Assembly: GCA_028554755.1 (NCBI GenBank)
Contig: JAPTOF010000004.1
Location: 17,044,001 to 17,108,000, forward strand
Length of the DNA stretch: 64,000 nucleotides
Source: Cordia subcordata
Taxonomy: Eukaryota; Streptophyta; Magnoliopsida; Boraginales; Cordiaceae
Reading direction: 5' to 3'
In this document: positions 44,224 to 55,860 of the stretch, in pieces
Layout: each line of letters starts with the position of its first letter
Position numbering within the stretch: the first letter of the stretch is position 1
Notes under the pieces: generated by a model
What the model was told of the DNA's origin: nothing
Seen by the model: the letters and a program-made list of their open reading frames with translations, nothing else
Databases searched by the model: none
Made by a program: the position numbers and the translations under genes

Positions 44224-45420
44224 TTAACTTCTATAGATGGGGTCCTGAAGTATTAAAACCTCTACGCGAGCCATGCTCGGATCATATGCGTGCTTCTGGC
44301 GTTGCCCATTCACAGTCAACTCTCAGCCATCCTTTAAGTCTTTGATCTTGACCGCTCCGAAAGGGTAGGCAACCAACACCTCATATGGACTATCCCATCT
44401 TGTCTCGAGCTTTCATGGAAAGAGCTTCAAATGTGAGTTAAATAACCAAACTTTATCAGAGGGAGAGAATGATTTCTTAAGAATGTGTTTATCATGAATT
44501 CTCTTCATCCTATCCTTATAAAGCTTGGCATTCTCATACGCCTCAAATCTAAGCTCTTCCAACTCCGCTAGATCAAGCTTCCTTTTCTCACCTGCTCTTG
44601 CCAAATCAAAATTTAAGGCCTGGCCCAATAAGCTCTATGCTCAAGTTCTACCGGCAAGTGACAAGCATTCCCATAAACCAATCTATATGGAGACATACCA
44701 ATGGAAGTCTTAAAGGCAGTGCAGTAAGCCCACAAAGCATCATTTAGCCTAATAGACCAATCTCTCCTATCGGGCCTAACCGTTTTCTCTAAAATGTGCT
44801 TGATCTCTGTGTTGGATACCTCTACTTGTCCACTAGTTTACGGGTAATAAGGAGTAGCTACCTTTTTGGTGACCGAATATCTCCTCAACAAGGCCTCTAA
44901 AGTCCTATGGCGAAAAGGCAAACCTCTATCACTAATCAAGACCCTAGGGACTTCAAATCTAAAGAAAATGTTCTCCTTAATGACCTTAACCACTACCCTA
45001 TGGTCATTAGTACGTGTAGGAATTGCTTCGACCCATTTGGAGATATAATCAATGGCCACTAAGATGTATTCGTACCCAAAGGAAAGTGGAAATGGACCAA
45101 TGAAATCTATACCCCAAACATCAAACAACTCACTTGGAAGAATAGGGGATAAAAGCATCATGTTTCTCCTAGGGATAAACTTGAATTGTTGACATCTAAA
45201 ACACTTTTTGCAATACTCGTGGGCATCCCTAAAAAGAGTAGGCCAAAACGGTCCACATTGCAAGACCTTCACGGTGGTCTTCTTCCCATTAAAATGACCC
45301 CCACACCCCTCATCATGACACATGCTCAAAACATTCTCAAACTCGTCCTCAGGCACACATCGAAGAATCATTTGATCTGCACACACTTTAAAAAGATAGG
45401 GATTCTCTCAAAACAAATGC
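44224..45420 (-). pseudogene. Integrase of A2/A3
   Basis: Integrase on the minus strand with HHCC finger (CHDEGCGGHF...YCKKCFRCQ), the core Asp in WGIDFIGPFP, intact SKWVEAIPTRTNDH and LISDRGLPF. After a stop near 44837 comes the C-terminal [16 protein letters not shown], ending at TAA 44224-44226. It is better preserved than A1: the Trp that is TAG in A1 is kept. The acidic third catalytic residue region falls near the stop and is weakly preserved. Confidence 0.85.
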
Positions 45421-45960
45421 CTAACTTGTGCTAGAAACCTATCTTTTTCTCTCTTCTCCCAACGGGAAGGAAAGCGCCCTGTGGCAAGATAATTGACAAT
45501 ATGAGCAAACCAAGGTGTGTGATGAAAGACAGCAAACAATTTGCTCCTCGGGGAATGAATCATGAAAAGGAGATGGAACACTAGAAAACTCGCTAACAAG
45601 ACGGGAAAGACGATCCGTAACTAAATTTTCTCTACCCTTAACTCATGAAGAAGGAGTAGCCACCTAATCAAGCAGGGTTAGATTCTTTCTTAGCTAACAA
45701 ATACCTCAACGTCGCATGATCGGTGTATACAATCACCTTAGACCCAAGGATGTACTACCTAAACTTGTCAAGGGAGAAGACTATTACTAGAAGCTCATTT
45801 TTCGTGGTGGTATAGTTCTTTTGGGCTTCATCAAGAGTCTTGCAAGCATAGTATACAACATGGGGCAACTTATCCTTCTTTTGACCTAAAACAGCTCCTA
45901 TCGCATAATCGGACGCATCACACATAACCTCAAATGGGAGACTGTAGTTAGGTGCCTAGA
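45421..45960 (-). pseudogene. RNase H of A2/A3
   Basis: Minus-strand RNase H with a SDYAIGAVLGQ-like start, YYACKTLDEAQK and HTDHATLRYLLA-type blocks. Several stops and shifts are present (near 45645, 45670 and 45750). The part facing integrase ([25 protein letters not shown]) is open in 45408-45599. Confidence 0.7.
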
Positions 45961-46960
45961 TAATCGAGGATGTAAACAATAAGGATTTATTACTATTGAA
46001 AGCCCTAACACACTCATTATCAAAGTCAAAAGGGACATCTTGTGCTAGGAGCCTAGACAGGGGACATGTAATATGACTAAAATCCTTAATGAATCTATGG
46101 TAGAATCCTACATGCCCTAGAAAAGATCTAACATCATTGACACACTTAGGGATAGGCAACTTTTCAATTAATTCTACATTAGCCGGGTCAACTTGAATGC
46201 CACTAGACGACACTATATGACCCAACACTATCCCTCTTTACACCATGAAATAGCTCCCAACTTAACACTAGATTCTTTTCTACACATTGGTTTAAGACTA
46301 AAGAGAGGTGACTCAAGCACTCATCAAAACTATCACCAAAGAATAAGAAATCATCCATGAATATCTCTAAATGCCTCTCAATCATGTCACTAAAAATGGC
46401 CATCATACATCTCTGAAATGTCGCTGAGGCATTACGTAGACCGAAGGGCATCCTCTTATAGACAAAAGTGCCATTGGAACAAATAAAGGTGGTCTTCTCC
46501 TGGTCCTCGGGAAACACGGGGATCTGATTATAACCCGAATAGCCATCTAGAAAACAATAGTAGCTATGCCCAGCTACTCTATTTAAGATCTGATCTAGAA
46601 AAGGCAATGGGAAATGATCTTTGCTAGTTTTGGAGTTGAGTTTTCTATAATCAATGCAAACTCTCCACCCCGTGGGAGTACGTGTAGGGATAAGCTCTCC
46701 TCTCTCATTCTCCACAGCCGTGATCCCAGACTTCTTAGGGACGACTTGAACTGGGCTAACCCACTCACTATCGGAGATCAGATAAATGATGCCTGCATGT
46801 AAAAGCTTAATGATCTCTTTCTTAACTATTTCACTCATGTGTGGGTTTAGCCTCCTTTGCATCTCCCTAGAAGAAATAGCTCCATCCTTAAGGTGAATAC
46901 GATGCATATAAACCGAAAGGTCAATACCTCTCAAATCATCAATTTTCCACCCTATAGCCT
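45961..46960 (-). pseudogene. Reverse transcriptase of A2/A3
   Basis: Best RT copy in the window. The frame 46934-46203 is open for 243 codons with MQRRLNPHMSEIVKKEI, SPVQVVPKKSGI, GWRVCIDYRKLNSKT, FLDGYSGYNQIPVF, MPFGLRNASATFQRCM and an intact FMDD box (46351-46362). A frameshift near 46205-46230 leads to LGHIVSSSGIQVDP and RSFLGHVGFYHRF. All catalytic residues that I can place are present. Another shift near 46960 separates it from protease. Confidence 0.9.
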
Positions 46961-47699
46961 TCTTATGTTTCTAAGAAACTCTAAGAGACACTCTTATGCT
47001 CACTAAAAAGATCAGAAGCTATGATGACCAGAAGGGTCTCACTAGGGCCTAGGAATGCATACTTCAAATGATCGGGAAGAGGTTTGAGCTCTAAAGTAGG
47101 GCTAGGCACAACCAAGGTGGACTCAACCTTAACATTATCAATGGCAACATCACCAGAGTCAAGACTAGACGGACTAACCTCAAGTGACTTATCAATCAGA
47201 GAACTCTCAACTATGGAAGTAAAGGCCATACACTTCTGCTCTAAGGTGTCTAAATCAAAGATAGTCAACAATTTCTCAAATTTCCTCAATTCTTCTCTAT
47301 CGGTCATAGTCTTCTCTACAAGGTCCTCAACACAAGAATCAATCACTTTAACTCTAAAGCACTCTTCTCCATCCTCTCCTCCTATACTAGCCCCATTCAC
47401 TGCCTCGGCGACCTTTACAGTGGACCTCAAATTCTCAAATTTCATCTCTAATAACCCTGGCCTATAATGGATAATGGCATCTGTGGTGGCAAGGAAGGGG
47501 CAACCTAGAAGAATGGGTGTAGAATGTCTAGATTCATGTCCCGGATCCATATCTAACGCTATGAAGTCAACAGAGTGCACAAACCCACCTACCTGAACCA
47601 TAATATCCTTTATCATACCCCCACATCTACGTTCAGACCTATTAGCTGGCTAAAGAGTAACATGTGTAGGAGACAAGTCACCTAGACCTAGCTGCTAAT
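46961..47699 (-). pseudogene. Protease C-terminal half of A2/A3
   Basis: Minus-strand frame with IMVQVGGFVHSVDFIALDM, PILLGCPFLATTDAI and a long acidic linker (open 47616-46981). Upstream is the shared TAG (VTL-stop) and then LGLGDLS, where the block junction lies (47690-47700, microhomology GCTAAT with B1). The catalytic DLGSS lies on the other side of the block at about 61483-61500. Confidence 0.8.
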
Positions 47700-49014
47700 C
47701 AAGGTCACTTATCCATTCCTTCTTACCCAACTAGACTCAGGTGGCGAGATCATCCTAGGATAGTGCAGTCTCACAACAACACAAATTGTTCTTATTCATT
47801 CCAAAATCATCTTAGTCTATCACTTCCTAGTCCTCTAGGGTTTCATCAGGTAGTTTCTGAGCCTAGGTATCATAATTTGTTGCAACAGTCATTTCAATCT
47901 GCACCCGCCAATTCCACTCCACTGGTTCAGCCTGTAGTTTCTGAGCCTAAGTATCATAACGACCCAGGAAAGCTACCTGTTTGTCCTGTGCCAAGCCCTA
48001 GAGATCTGTGTAGCATTTTTAGCCCTTTTTCTAGTGATTATGTAGAGGCTAAGGCTGTGAAGACCTTGAGAAGTGGTAGGGTTATTGATAATCAGGTGGG
48101 AGAGTCCGTGAGTAGAGCTAGGCCTGAAACAACATGTGTTGATGGAAAGACTAGTGTGCCTAAGGAGAAGACCAAAGAATATTAAGACAAAGAGAGAAAT
48201 CACATTGAGATGAGTGTTGATCCACCATGTAGAGAAGGAAATAGTTTGTTGAATCTCATGATGTTACTCTTAGAGTTCCTTTTCCCTTAGCATTAGAAAG
48301 GTCCAAGAAAGTTGAGGACAACAAAGAATTGAGGATTTTAGAGCCTCTTAAGGATATCAATGTCACTCTACCTTTAGTTGAGGCCAATAAGATGATGCCG
48401 GCTTATGCCAAATTCTTTAGAGATCTATGCATTAGGAAGCGACAGACCACCCACTTACCTAAAAGGGTGAAGCTTAGAGAGAAACTGAGTAGTATTTGCA
48501 ACACGGGTGTTCTGCCTAAGCTTAGCAATCCAGGAGCTTTTACCATCTCTTGTGCTATTAATGATCATCCGGTAGCCCATGGCTTGCTTGATTTAGGTTC
48601 TAGTGTCAATCTTATTTCTTTTTCAAAGTATAAACATTTAGGTTTGAGGCGTTGAAGCCTACTAGTGTGGTTTTACAGTTGGCCGATAGGAGTGAGAGAA
48701 GACCTCGAGTGATAGTTGAAGATGTCACGGTTAAAGTTGGAGAATTTTATTATCCTATGGATGTCATTGTTTTAGACATGTATCTAGGTCATAACACTAG
48801 GAATATGACATTTGTCCTTTTGGGGAGAACATTTTTAGCAACTGTTGATGCAGTGATTCATTGTAGGACAGGGATCATTGAGTTCATATTTGGGAATTTG
48901 AAAGCAAAGGTTAAGGGTGCCGAGTCTACCACTAAGGATAAAGCGGGTGACAAGGAGAATTGTTTCTTCATAGAGTCAGTTGCTTCTAGTGATGATGATT
49001 CCCATGATACTTTC
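47700..49014 (+). pseudogene. gag C-terminus, linker and protease of B1
   Basis: Begins mid-gag, just after the CCHC region (equivalent to 55850). The linker includes AKAVKTLRSGRVIDNQ, PETTCVDG, LEPLKDINVTLPLVEA and AKFFRDLCIRKR. Protease follows with LLDLGSSVNLISFSKY (about 48588-48632), LQLADRSERRPR and VLLGRTFLATVDAVIHC (about 48813-48865). Few defects: a stop at 48182, a shift near 48240 and a one-base shift at about 48650. The catalytic motif is intact. Confidence 0.8.
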
Positions 49015-49759
49015 TTGTCCTTAGAAGATAGAGTTGTGCTTAACGAGATCAGTGAGCAGTTAAATTTGGAGACTTTTAGTGAGACTCACTTGGAGAGTGA
49101 TGTGCTTTCCTTAGTAGATACTCATAATTCCTGTGTTGAGGAGTCCTTTGATTCATTCTTAGCCCCGAGCAATATTGGTGAGCTTGATGAGATCATTGCT
49201 CTAATTAACTCTGGCATCTCTCTTCTGAATTGAATGCCTCTTCCATTCTCTATCTACTCTTAGATCTAGTGAGAGCACTACTATATATCCTTCCTTAGTT
49301 GAGAATAGTTTCGAGCTTTCACTGAGTGTGCTTCCTTCTCTTTCAGAGTCCTTATTTGTGCCTATTGTTTCTGATCATATAGAGGATAATGCTTCATTTT
49401 ATCCCTGGATTCCGCTAGAGCTTAGGTTAGCTACAAGTGCATTGAGTTTGAGAGAAGAGATTCGAGTGTTCAACCCAGGCATAGAAGGATGTGTTGTTGT
49501 GTCATTTGTTATAGCCTACCTTGTGAGATCCACATTTTTGGATTCATTTCTTTTATTTAAGGATGCCCATCATGATTTTGTGTACACATTCTTAGGGCAT
49601 GAGTTTAGCTCTTTAAAGCATCAGATACGTGGTGTTGATTGCATTTTTCATGTGTTGCATCCATTTGCTTTTTCTTGTGCTAATTTTCTTATCTGGCAAT
49701 ACATGCCCAAGATTTTAAGCACCACTGGCCCTAACATTACCACCTGGCTGAGGGCGTAA
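49015..49759 (+). pseudogene. Domain X of B1 (unknown, replaces pol)
   Basis: Continues in frame from protease: FLSLEDRVVLNEISEQLNLE, LESDVLSLVDT and ELDEIIALINSGISL. After a shift near 49235 come LPSLSESLFVPIVSDHIEDN, LREEIRVFNPGIEGCVV and a hydrophobic VSFVIAYLVRSTFLDSFLL, then RGVDCIFHVLHPFAF and TTWLRA at the stop 49757-49759. The hydrophobic span could be a membrane segment. No match to RT, integrase or a known envelope domain is recognised. Conservation in three B copies suggests a real protein. Confidence 0.7.
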
Positions 49760-49979
49760 AATCCATTGCTACTGAGAGGCACCCTAGATATTTTGATAGT
49801 TACAGTTTGATTAATGAATTCTTTACTTTCATTTTTCTTAGCACATTTTGTTTTTCATTTCTTTTCTTTTCTTTTCATTTTCATTTCCCTCATGTCGTTG
49901 CTTTTTGTATATAAAGCCTTGTCATTTACACTTGCCATATTAAGCTTTTAATGTTGCGTTTATTGATTTCCTTTGTAGA

Positions 49980-51781
49980 TGATATCACTATTTGAGCACA
50001 AGCCTTAATAGCCTGCAAGTGCACGGGACGTGTGCAGTACAGTGTGTGCAAGTGCGGGGTCGAATCCACAGGGAGGCTACCTTAGTTTAGTTTCTGTGTA
50101 CTGGGGTGCCTTAAACTAGCTACGTGCGTGTGTGTACTTACTTTGAGATGGAAGGGAACTCGGAAAAAAAAGAAAATAAACTAATCTATGGAGGAACTTA
50201 GGGGAGCCAAACTAAGGAAGGAGACACTAATAAAGAAGAAGGGGGACCTAGGGCAATTGCATTGCAACTAGACTTGGGCTATGAGAACGGATGAGGTCTA
50301 TCTAAGGCTCGAGACTTCTATTGCCGTTGTGTTGATCGGGGGTTCTCCTAACCAATACTAGTGGTTTAACCCATTAGCTGGATTTAAAGCTAAGGGCCAA
50401 TCCCTCCTAGCCTACGCAATTCGTGTGTAGAACTTATCCTCTTGGCTGGGTTTAAAGCCAAGGACTAGCATCTAAACACTACGTGACATTAAGGCTCAAT
50501 TAACCAACACTAACGTGGATGAGGGATACTCTAGTCTAGGTTAACTTATCCGCTTGGCTGGATTTAAAGCCAAGGACTAGCACCTAAACTCGACTAAGCA
50601 AAGCATGTAACCTATTAGCTGGATTTAAAGCTAAAGCCTACTCTACTAAGCAAAGCCATGAGATTATGCATAATCACATCACCCAAATAAGTAGATAAGA
50701 GCATTTGAAGCACAAATAACACATGCATATTCACTTAGGCATTTTAACAAACACATAGACATGCTTGATTTCCAATACATAGACATATTGAATCATGCCA
50801 TAAATTTATGTAAATAAATATGTATTAAGAGCCAAATATCTACACAAATCCATTATTCAATGCCCTAATCTAATATACAATAACAATCAACCCTAAATCT
50901 AGCCTAATCTAGCAACATATTTACAAGAAATAGAGAAAGAACAAGAAGAACTTCCCTAAATTCTTGCTTCCAAATCCATACAAATCCTTCAATTCTTAGT
51001 TTGCTACTTCAATCCTTGCTTGGTGTGGGGTTTAGATGGTGGTTTAGGGTGGTTTGTGTAGTGGGTCGAGGTTAGGGTTTATTAGGGTTTAAGAAATAAA
51101 AGTTCCTCTCCTCAAAAGGGCTGAAAAGTGGCTTAAATAAAGCTTTCAACACGTCCAGCCGGGGGCCCAGCCGGTCGACCGGCTTTGGGCCTAAGTCGTC
51201 CGGCCAAAATTGGCCCAGGTTCTGATCTGGCCAAGGTCGACCGGCTTGGTCGTCCGGCCTATACAGAGGCTAACCGATCTTGATAGTAAAATGGTCATAT
51301 CTTGCTCGTTTTAGCTCCGATTCGCGCACCGTTTTTTTCTATGGCTTTGTATCGTCGTGGGGGATCTCCCAAGTCATATTTTGCACCCTAAAATGTATCC
51401 AAAATTTGTCCATGTCCTTTTTAGGTTGCAAGATCCGAATTTGGCTCACGTTGCGCTCAGTTTCGCCTCGGTCACTCCTTCTTTCTTCCGGCCATTTCCA
51501 AAAGCACTTTTCTTCATTCCTTTGCATCCAAAACACCCTTGGATTTGTTCCACACTTCAATCACCCTCAGTTAAGCTCCAATTATCTTCCCAAATCACAC
51601 CTTAAACAAGCAAGAAACGTATATTAGTGTAGCATTTAAGTTCTAAGTTCAACTATGAACGTGTAAACCCTAATATGCATGAGTATGACCTAAATGTTAA
51701 ACTAATACATCAAATGAAGCTCAAAACACCTCAAAACAAGTATATAATTGCAAAATATAAACACAAAAAATAGACACATTA
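49980..51781 (-). repeat. Solo LTR, D-like, minus strand
   Basis: 1,802-bp LTR starting TGATATC and ending in a mutated CACATTA, with perfect GTAGA duplications (49975-49979 and 51782-51786). B3 (about 38283-38300) shows the uninterrupted site. R/U5 is D-type with four hairpins (50375-50640). The U3 is different, sharing 51280-51600 with LTR2 of E, and has GGTCGACC palindromes near 51170-51255. Confidence 0.9.
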
Positions 51782-51980
51782 GTAGATCTTTTGAGTTGAG
51801 TGGAAATTGGGTACAAAGGAAGTTAATGGACACAATTATCAAAACATGGCATGCACGGCTTAATGCTACACAAGGTTGTATCTATCCAGCCTCTACTTGC
51901 CCATTCTTATCTATCCGGTCCCTACCACACTTACGTGCTTTGTAATGCTTAATTGCTTGTTGTGTAGCCTTACTTTATTT

Positions 51981-52016
51981 GCTTGAGGACAAGCAAAATT
52001 TAGGTTTGGGGGTGAG
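51981..52016 (+). other. PPT1 of B1
   Basis: GCTTGAGGACAAGCAAAATT followed by TAGGTTTGGGGGTGAGGGGG, about 900 bp before the LTR-adjacent tract. Confidence 0.7.
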
Positions 52017-52875
52017 GGGGTTTGGTTTTATTGTTTTATGCCTTGACTAGGGTAGATGTGCATTACGTGCTTAAAATATGGTAAAAATTCAAATTTTAAT
52101 ACATCAAGAGTTGTTTATTTCATGATTGATCATTGTGTTAGGTATAGTGGTTGACTTAATTGATTGGTAAATATGAGTTGCATTGTGCGGAATGAATAAA
52201 GTGGATTGAAAACCAAGTTCTAGAGGGGATGCCATTGAAAGTTGTGGGGAGTGAGGACCTTGAAGAATGACCCTTGTAGCCACCCCATATCTTGGTAGGA
52301 AAGAGTGTGGAAAAAGGGTTGCTCATATGAATGCTTTTCCTTGATTGGTTCATTTTGATGTCCCTAAGCCTTTCTTTTTCTTTGTTTTGAGTAAATGCAA
52401 TACAAAGAATGAAAAACTATAAAAAAAAGATAAAAAATGAAAAAGAGAAAAAGCCAATGGCACCAAAAAGTTTTGTGAATAAGTGCATGAGTGACACAAT
52501 GTCAACTTAGCATAAGTTATCCCCTATGTAGATATGTGAATAAGGCTTGTTATAAGCCATTGTGTTTATATATTCTCTGTCTTCGTGCCTTTGACGCTTT
52601 GTGCATGTTGGAGAAGCCATGTTAGTTGAAGAGGCATGAAATATCAACATCTCGAGTGCGTGCTTTTAAATCCTAGGCTTGTGGTGGTTTGGCTACTTGG
52701 GAACTTCCCATGAGGTTCGAGGCTCTTTATGAGTAGAGGGAGTATCCAAAGAGACTTGAGGATCTCTCCACAACAGAAATGCCCCCTTTATGCTTCTTAA
52801 GCTAACTGTGATAGCGAGTCAATTCCTTAGGGAGCCCGTTGTATCAACTTTAGAGATAAACTTAGATTTGGACTT

Positions 52876-52910
52876 GCTTGGGGATAAGCAAGGAGAAGGT
52901 TTGGGGGTGT
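52876..52910 (+). other. Polypurine tract (PPT2) of B1
   Basis: GGAGAAGGTTTGGGGGTGT directly before the TGATGTG of LTR B. Confidence 0.85.
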
Positions 52911-54605
52911 TGATGTGTTAGTTTCGTGTGTCATTCTGCATTGTATTTCTATATCTGTTTTTAGGTTTTTTGTGCTCTATAAAGTGTATTAGTATAGCAT
53001 TTATATTATACTTGAGCATATTAAGCTTTCGGTGTCTATAGTTGAGCTTAAAGCATAAATGCTACACTAAAGTACACTTATCTTGTGTTCTAGGTGAGTT
53101 TGAGGAATGTCTTGAGTTGAACAAAGATGGAGATGGCTTGGGCAAGTATTGAACAAGATTTTGAAGATGAAACGTGGAAGAAAATCATGTTGCGAAGCTT
53201 CCAGACAGAGATCAAAGCAACCAGAAACAAAATGGAGCTAAAACGAAGCCGAAAAGAGCAAATAGGCACTACCAAAGCTAGCTTCAGAGTACTGGTGCAT
53301 CGGCTCACTATTCTGCCAAAAATAGAAAGCAACCTTCTACTACCGGGATCGAGGCCCCTTAGTATTGGTGCTCCGGTTAAGTGTTCTGGTAGTCGCAGAA
53401 ATTAGCTACATATGCTCGCTTTTGGCCATTTTATAAAGTAGAGCAAGTCATAATCTTTCACTCTATTCCATACCCATTACACCAAAGCCTAATTCCTTCA
53501 CTCACCCATCTCACATACATAATCCACATCAATTCCATCCGTAAACAAGCTTGGATTTGAAGATCAAACAAGGATTTATAGGTTTAGAGCAAGATTTGTA
53601 AAGAGCAAGCAAGGATAATGAGGGAGCTCCACATTCTTCTCTTTATTCTTATCTATATTATGATAGATTAACTCTAGATTAGGGATGATTGCTGTTTTTG
53701 TAATAGGTTAAGAATCTAAACACTTGTTTTGAAATTTTGATTGTTGTATATACATGCTTTGTTCTTACATTGCTATGGCTTGAAATTGAACATGCCAAGG
53801 TGTTTGATGAATTGTCTCTATAAGTTTGCATGTGTAATTTGTGCTTAGATGCTAATAGTAGTGGTCTCACCTTAGCCTTAATCCGTGCTAATGGCATGAG
53901 CTCTATTTGCAACTACATTTGTATTGATTAATTGTGTTTTTCATGCCTTTAATATAGTAGGTAATCACCTTTAGAATGAAACATGGCTAAAAGGGTACCA
54001 CTATCACTTGTTTGACCTAGGGGACTTAATCTCTAGTTTGAAACATAACTAAAAGGTTAGACTCCCTATTAGGACATTAATCAACACCAAAGAGACTTAG
54101 AACTAGACCCAAAAGCCATAGCTAGCTAGGACAAACCTATACTTCTAATTGGGCCCAGTTAGGGATAGGGTTGCATCGATAGTTAGATGTGGTAAGTCTA
54201 GTAAACTAAACCCGCCATTAGAGTAATCGAACCATCAATAGCCTTAAAACAAGGTTAGGAACTCACATCCATTCCAAAGGAGCAATCATCCTTAGTTCTC
54301 CCAAACCCTTGTAGATCATCACTTTCATAGCTTGTTTATACCACTATATATTTCCCTTAGTTTAGGTTAAAATTATAGCTCCAATCAATCCAAAAACCCT
54401 AAAAAGAGTAGGTAAGATCATGCGTAGCTAGTGTAGGACACACATTCACTTAGAGCCACACACATAGATAGCCTTTCCTTGGACACGACCCCACACTCGC
54501 ACATGCTATACTACCGCGACCCGTGCGGTTGTTGGTAACACTCTTAAAGGTTTACGATCAAGTTTTTTTGTGTGAGTATGGGTAACACTCTTAAAAGTTT
54601 ATGAT
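52911..54605 (+). repeat. LTR B, shared by B1 and B2
   Basis: Starts TGATGTG after a PPT and ends GATCA before a PBS, so it is the 3' LTR of B1 and the 5' LTR of B2 at once. The end is duplicated: GGTAACACTCTTAAA...GATCA occurs at 54534-54560 and again at 54581-54605, so the true end is either 54560 or 54605. The U3 resembles that of LTR1. Confidence 0.8.
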
Positions 54606-54613
54606 CAAATTTT

Positions 54614-54631
54614 TGGTGCCGTTGTTGGGGA
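54614..54631 (+). other. Primer-binding site of B2
   Basis: TGGTGCCGTTGTTGGGGA, two C-to-T differences from the tRNA-Asp complement. It lies eight bases after the second copy of the LTR end. Confidence 0.85.
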
Positions 54632-54906
54632 GGCACGATTGTTGGTTTCTTTGCTTTTGTGTGTTTTTCATTAGTTATGTGTTGTATATACATTTTGTGT
54701 TTACTTGACATGTACATATCTATGCTCATTGTTTGTTTCTTTGACTTATTTTTATATTGCTAATTTAGTTTACATCATATGTTTGTGTTTTTCTTTTGTG
54801 TTTTTCTTAGGACTTAGGTGTTTATGGCAGGTAGTTGCTTATTGAATTGAAGTTTTGGGGGTTGAAGTGTGGAAGGAGAATTAGGTTACTTTGCATTCTT
54901 GAATAG
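54632..54906 (+). other. Untranslated leader of B2
   Basis: T-rich sequence without a convincing reading frame, ending at the gag start codon. Confidence 0.5.
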
Positions 54907-55860
54907 ATGGCTAATCCTAATCTCAATTCTCCTCCTAGAGCCAAGACCTTAAGGGAATATCTTGAGCTCAACACTTATCAACCTTGCATGCCTATTCAAC
55001 TATCAACCCTAGGAGATGCGACCTTTAAGATTAGGCCTGAGACCTTGCAAATGCTTCAATCATTCTATGGCCGTAATAATGAGAATCCCCATGCGTATAT
55101 AGGTGCATTTCTTGAGATATACTCTACCATTCATTTTAGGGATGTCTCTTCCGAGAACACTAAGCTTAGATTGTTCCCATTCTCTTTAAAAGATAAAGCA
55201 AGGCAATGGTTCAAGTCCTTACCTCATCAGTCTATCACTAACTGGGATGAGCTTCAAGTTAAGCTCCTTCATAGATTTTTCCCAATAGCTAGGACAGCCA
55301 CTCGTAGGGTAGAAATCATGACATTTGCACAACAAGAATTAGAGCCCCTTCACGAGACTTGGGAAAGATTCAATGAGCTTTGTCGCCAATGCCCATATCA
55401 TGGGTATGATTTACATGAATTGCTCCAGCTTTTCTACATAGGCTTAACTTCGCCTTATAGGTTAATCGTCAATGCTTCGAGTGGTATGGGGTTATTAGAT
55501 CTGACACCCGAGAAGGCTTGGTCAAAATTAGAGGTTATGATGGAGGACTCATTCCAGAATGCTAATTTTAAGAGTATGGAAGGGAACTAGGAATACCACT
55601 CTTAGTAGTGCATTTGGGGTTGACTCAAATTATGATTTAGCTACTGAGGTAAGAGCTCTCACTAGGAAGTTTAACCAGTTTATGTCTTTTAAAGCTACAT
55701 CCACTCATAGGTCTACTCCTAGTATACCTTTTCCTCATCCTCCTAGTCTTATAGAGGTGTGTGCTTTGTGTTCCGAGTCTAGCCATACTACCATAGCTTG
55801 CCCTCTCGCCCCATAGTTCCCTGAGTTTATACAAAAACACGTTCTTGCTAATTAAGGCCA
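54907..55860 (+). pseudogene. gag: gag of B2 (capsid and zinc knuckle)
   Basis: Starts MANPNLNSPPR and is open for 227 codons, the best gag in the window. It shows FYGRNNENPHAYI, LFPFSLKDKARQWFKSLPHQ, a FFPIARTATRRVEIM block, HETWERFNELCRQCPYHG and IVNASSGMGLLDL. A one-base shift at about 55585 leads to the knuckle C-A-L-C-SESS-H-TTIA-C (about 55755-55800), which keeps all four metal ligands, then a stop at 55814. The Trp of the TNWDEL motif is intact, unlike A1 and A3. Gag would form the particle and bind element RNA. Confidence 0.85.

Larger units (their letters stand above)
49760..52875 (+). other. 3' UTR of B1, interrupted by a solo LTR
   Basis: Hairpin-like CTGAGAGGCACCCTAGA (49772-49788), T-rich sequence, solo LTR 49980-51781, PPT1 (51981-52016), an A-rich tract and the palindrome TGACACAATGTCA (52492-52504). 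It matches the minus-strand B3 UTR. Confidence 0.75.
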
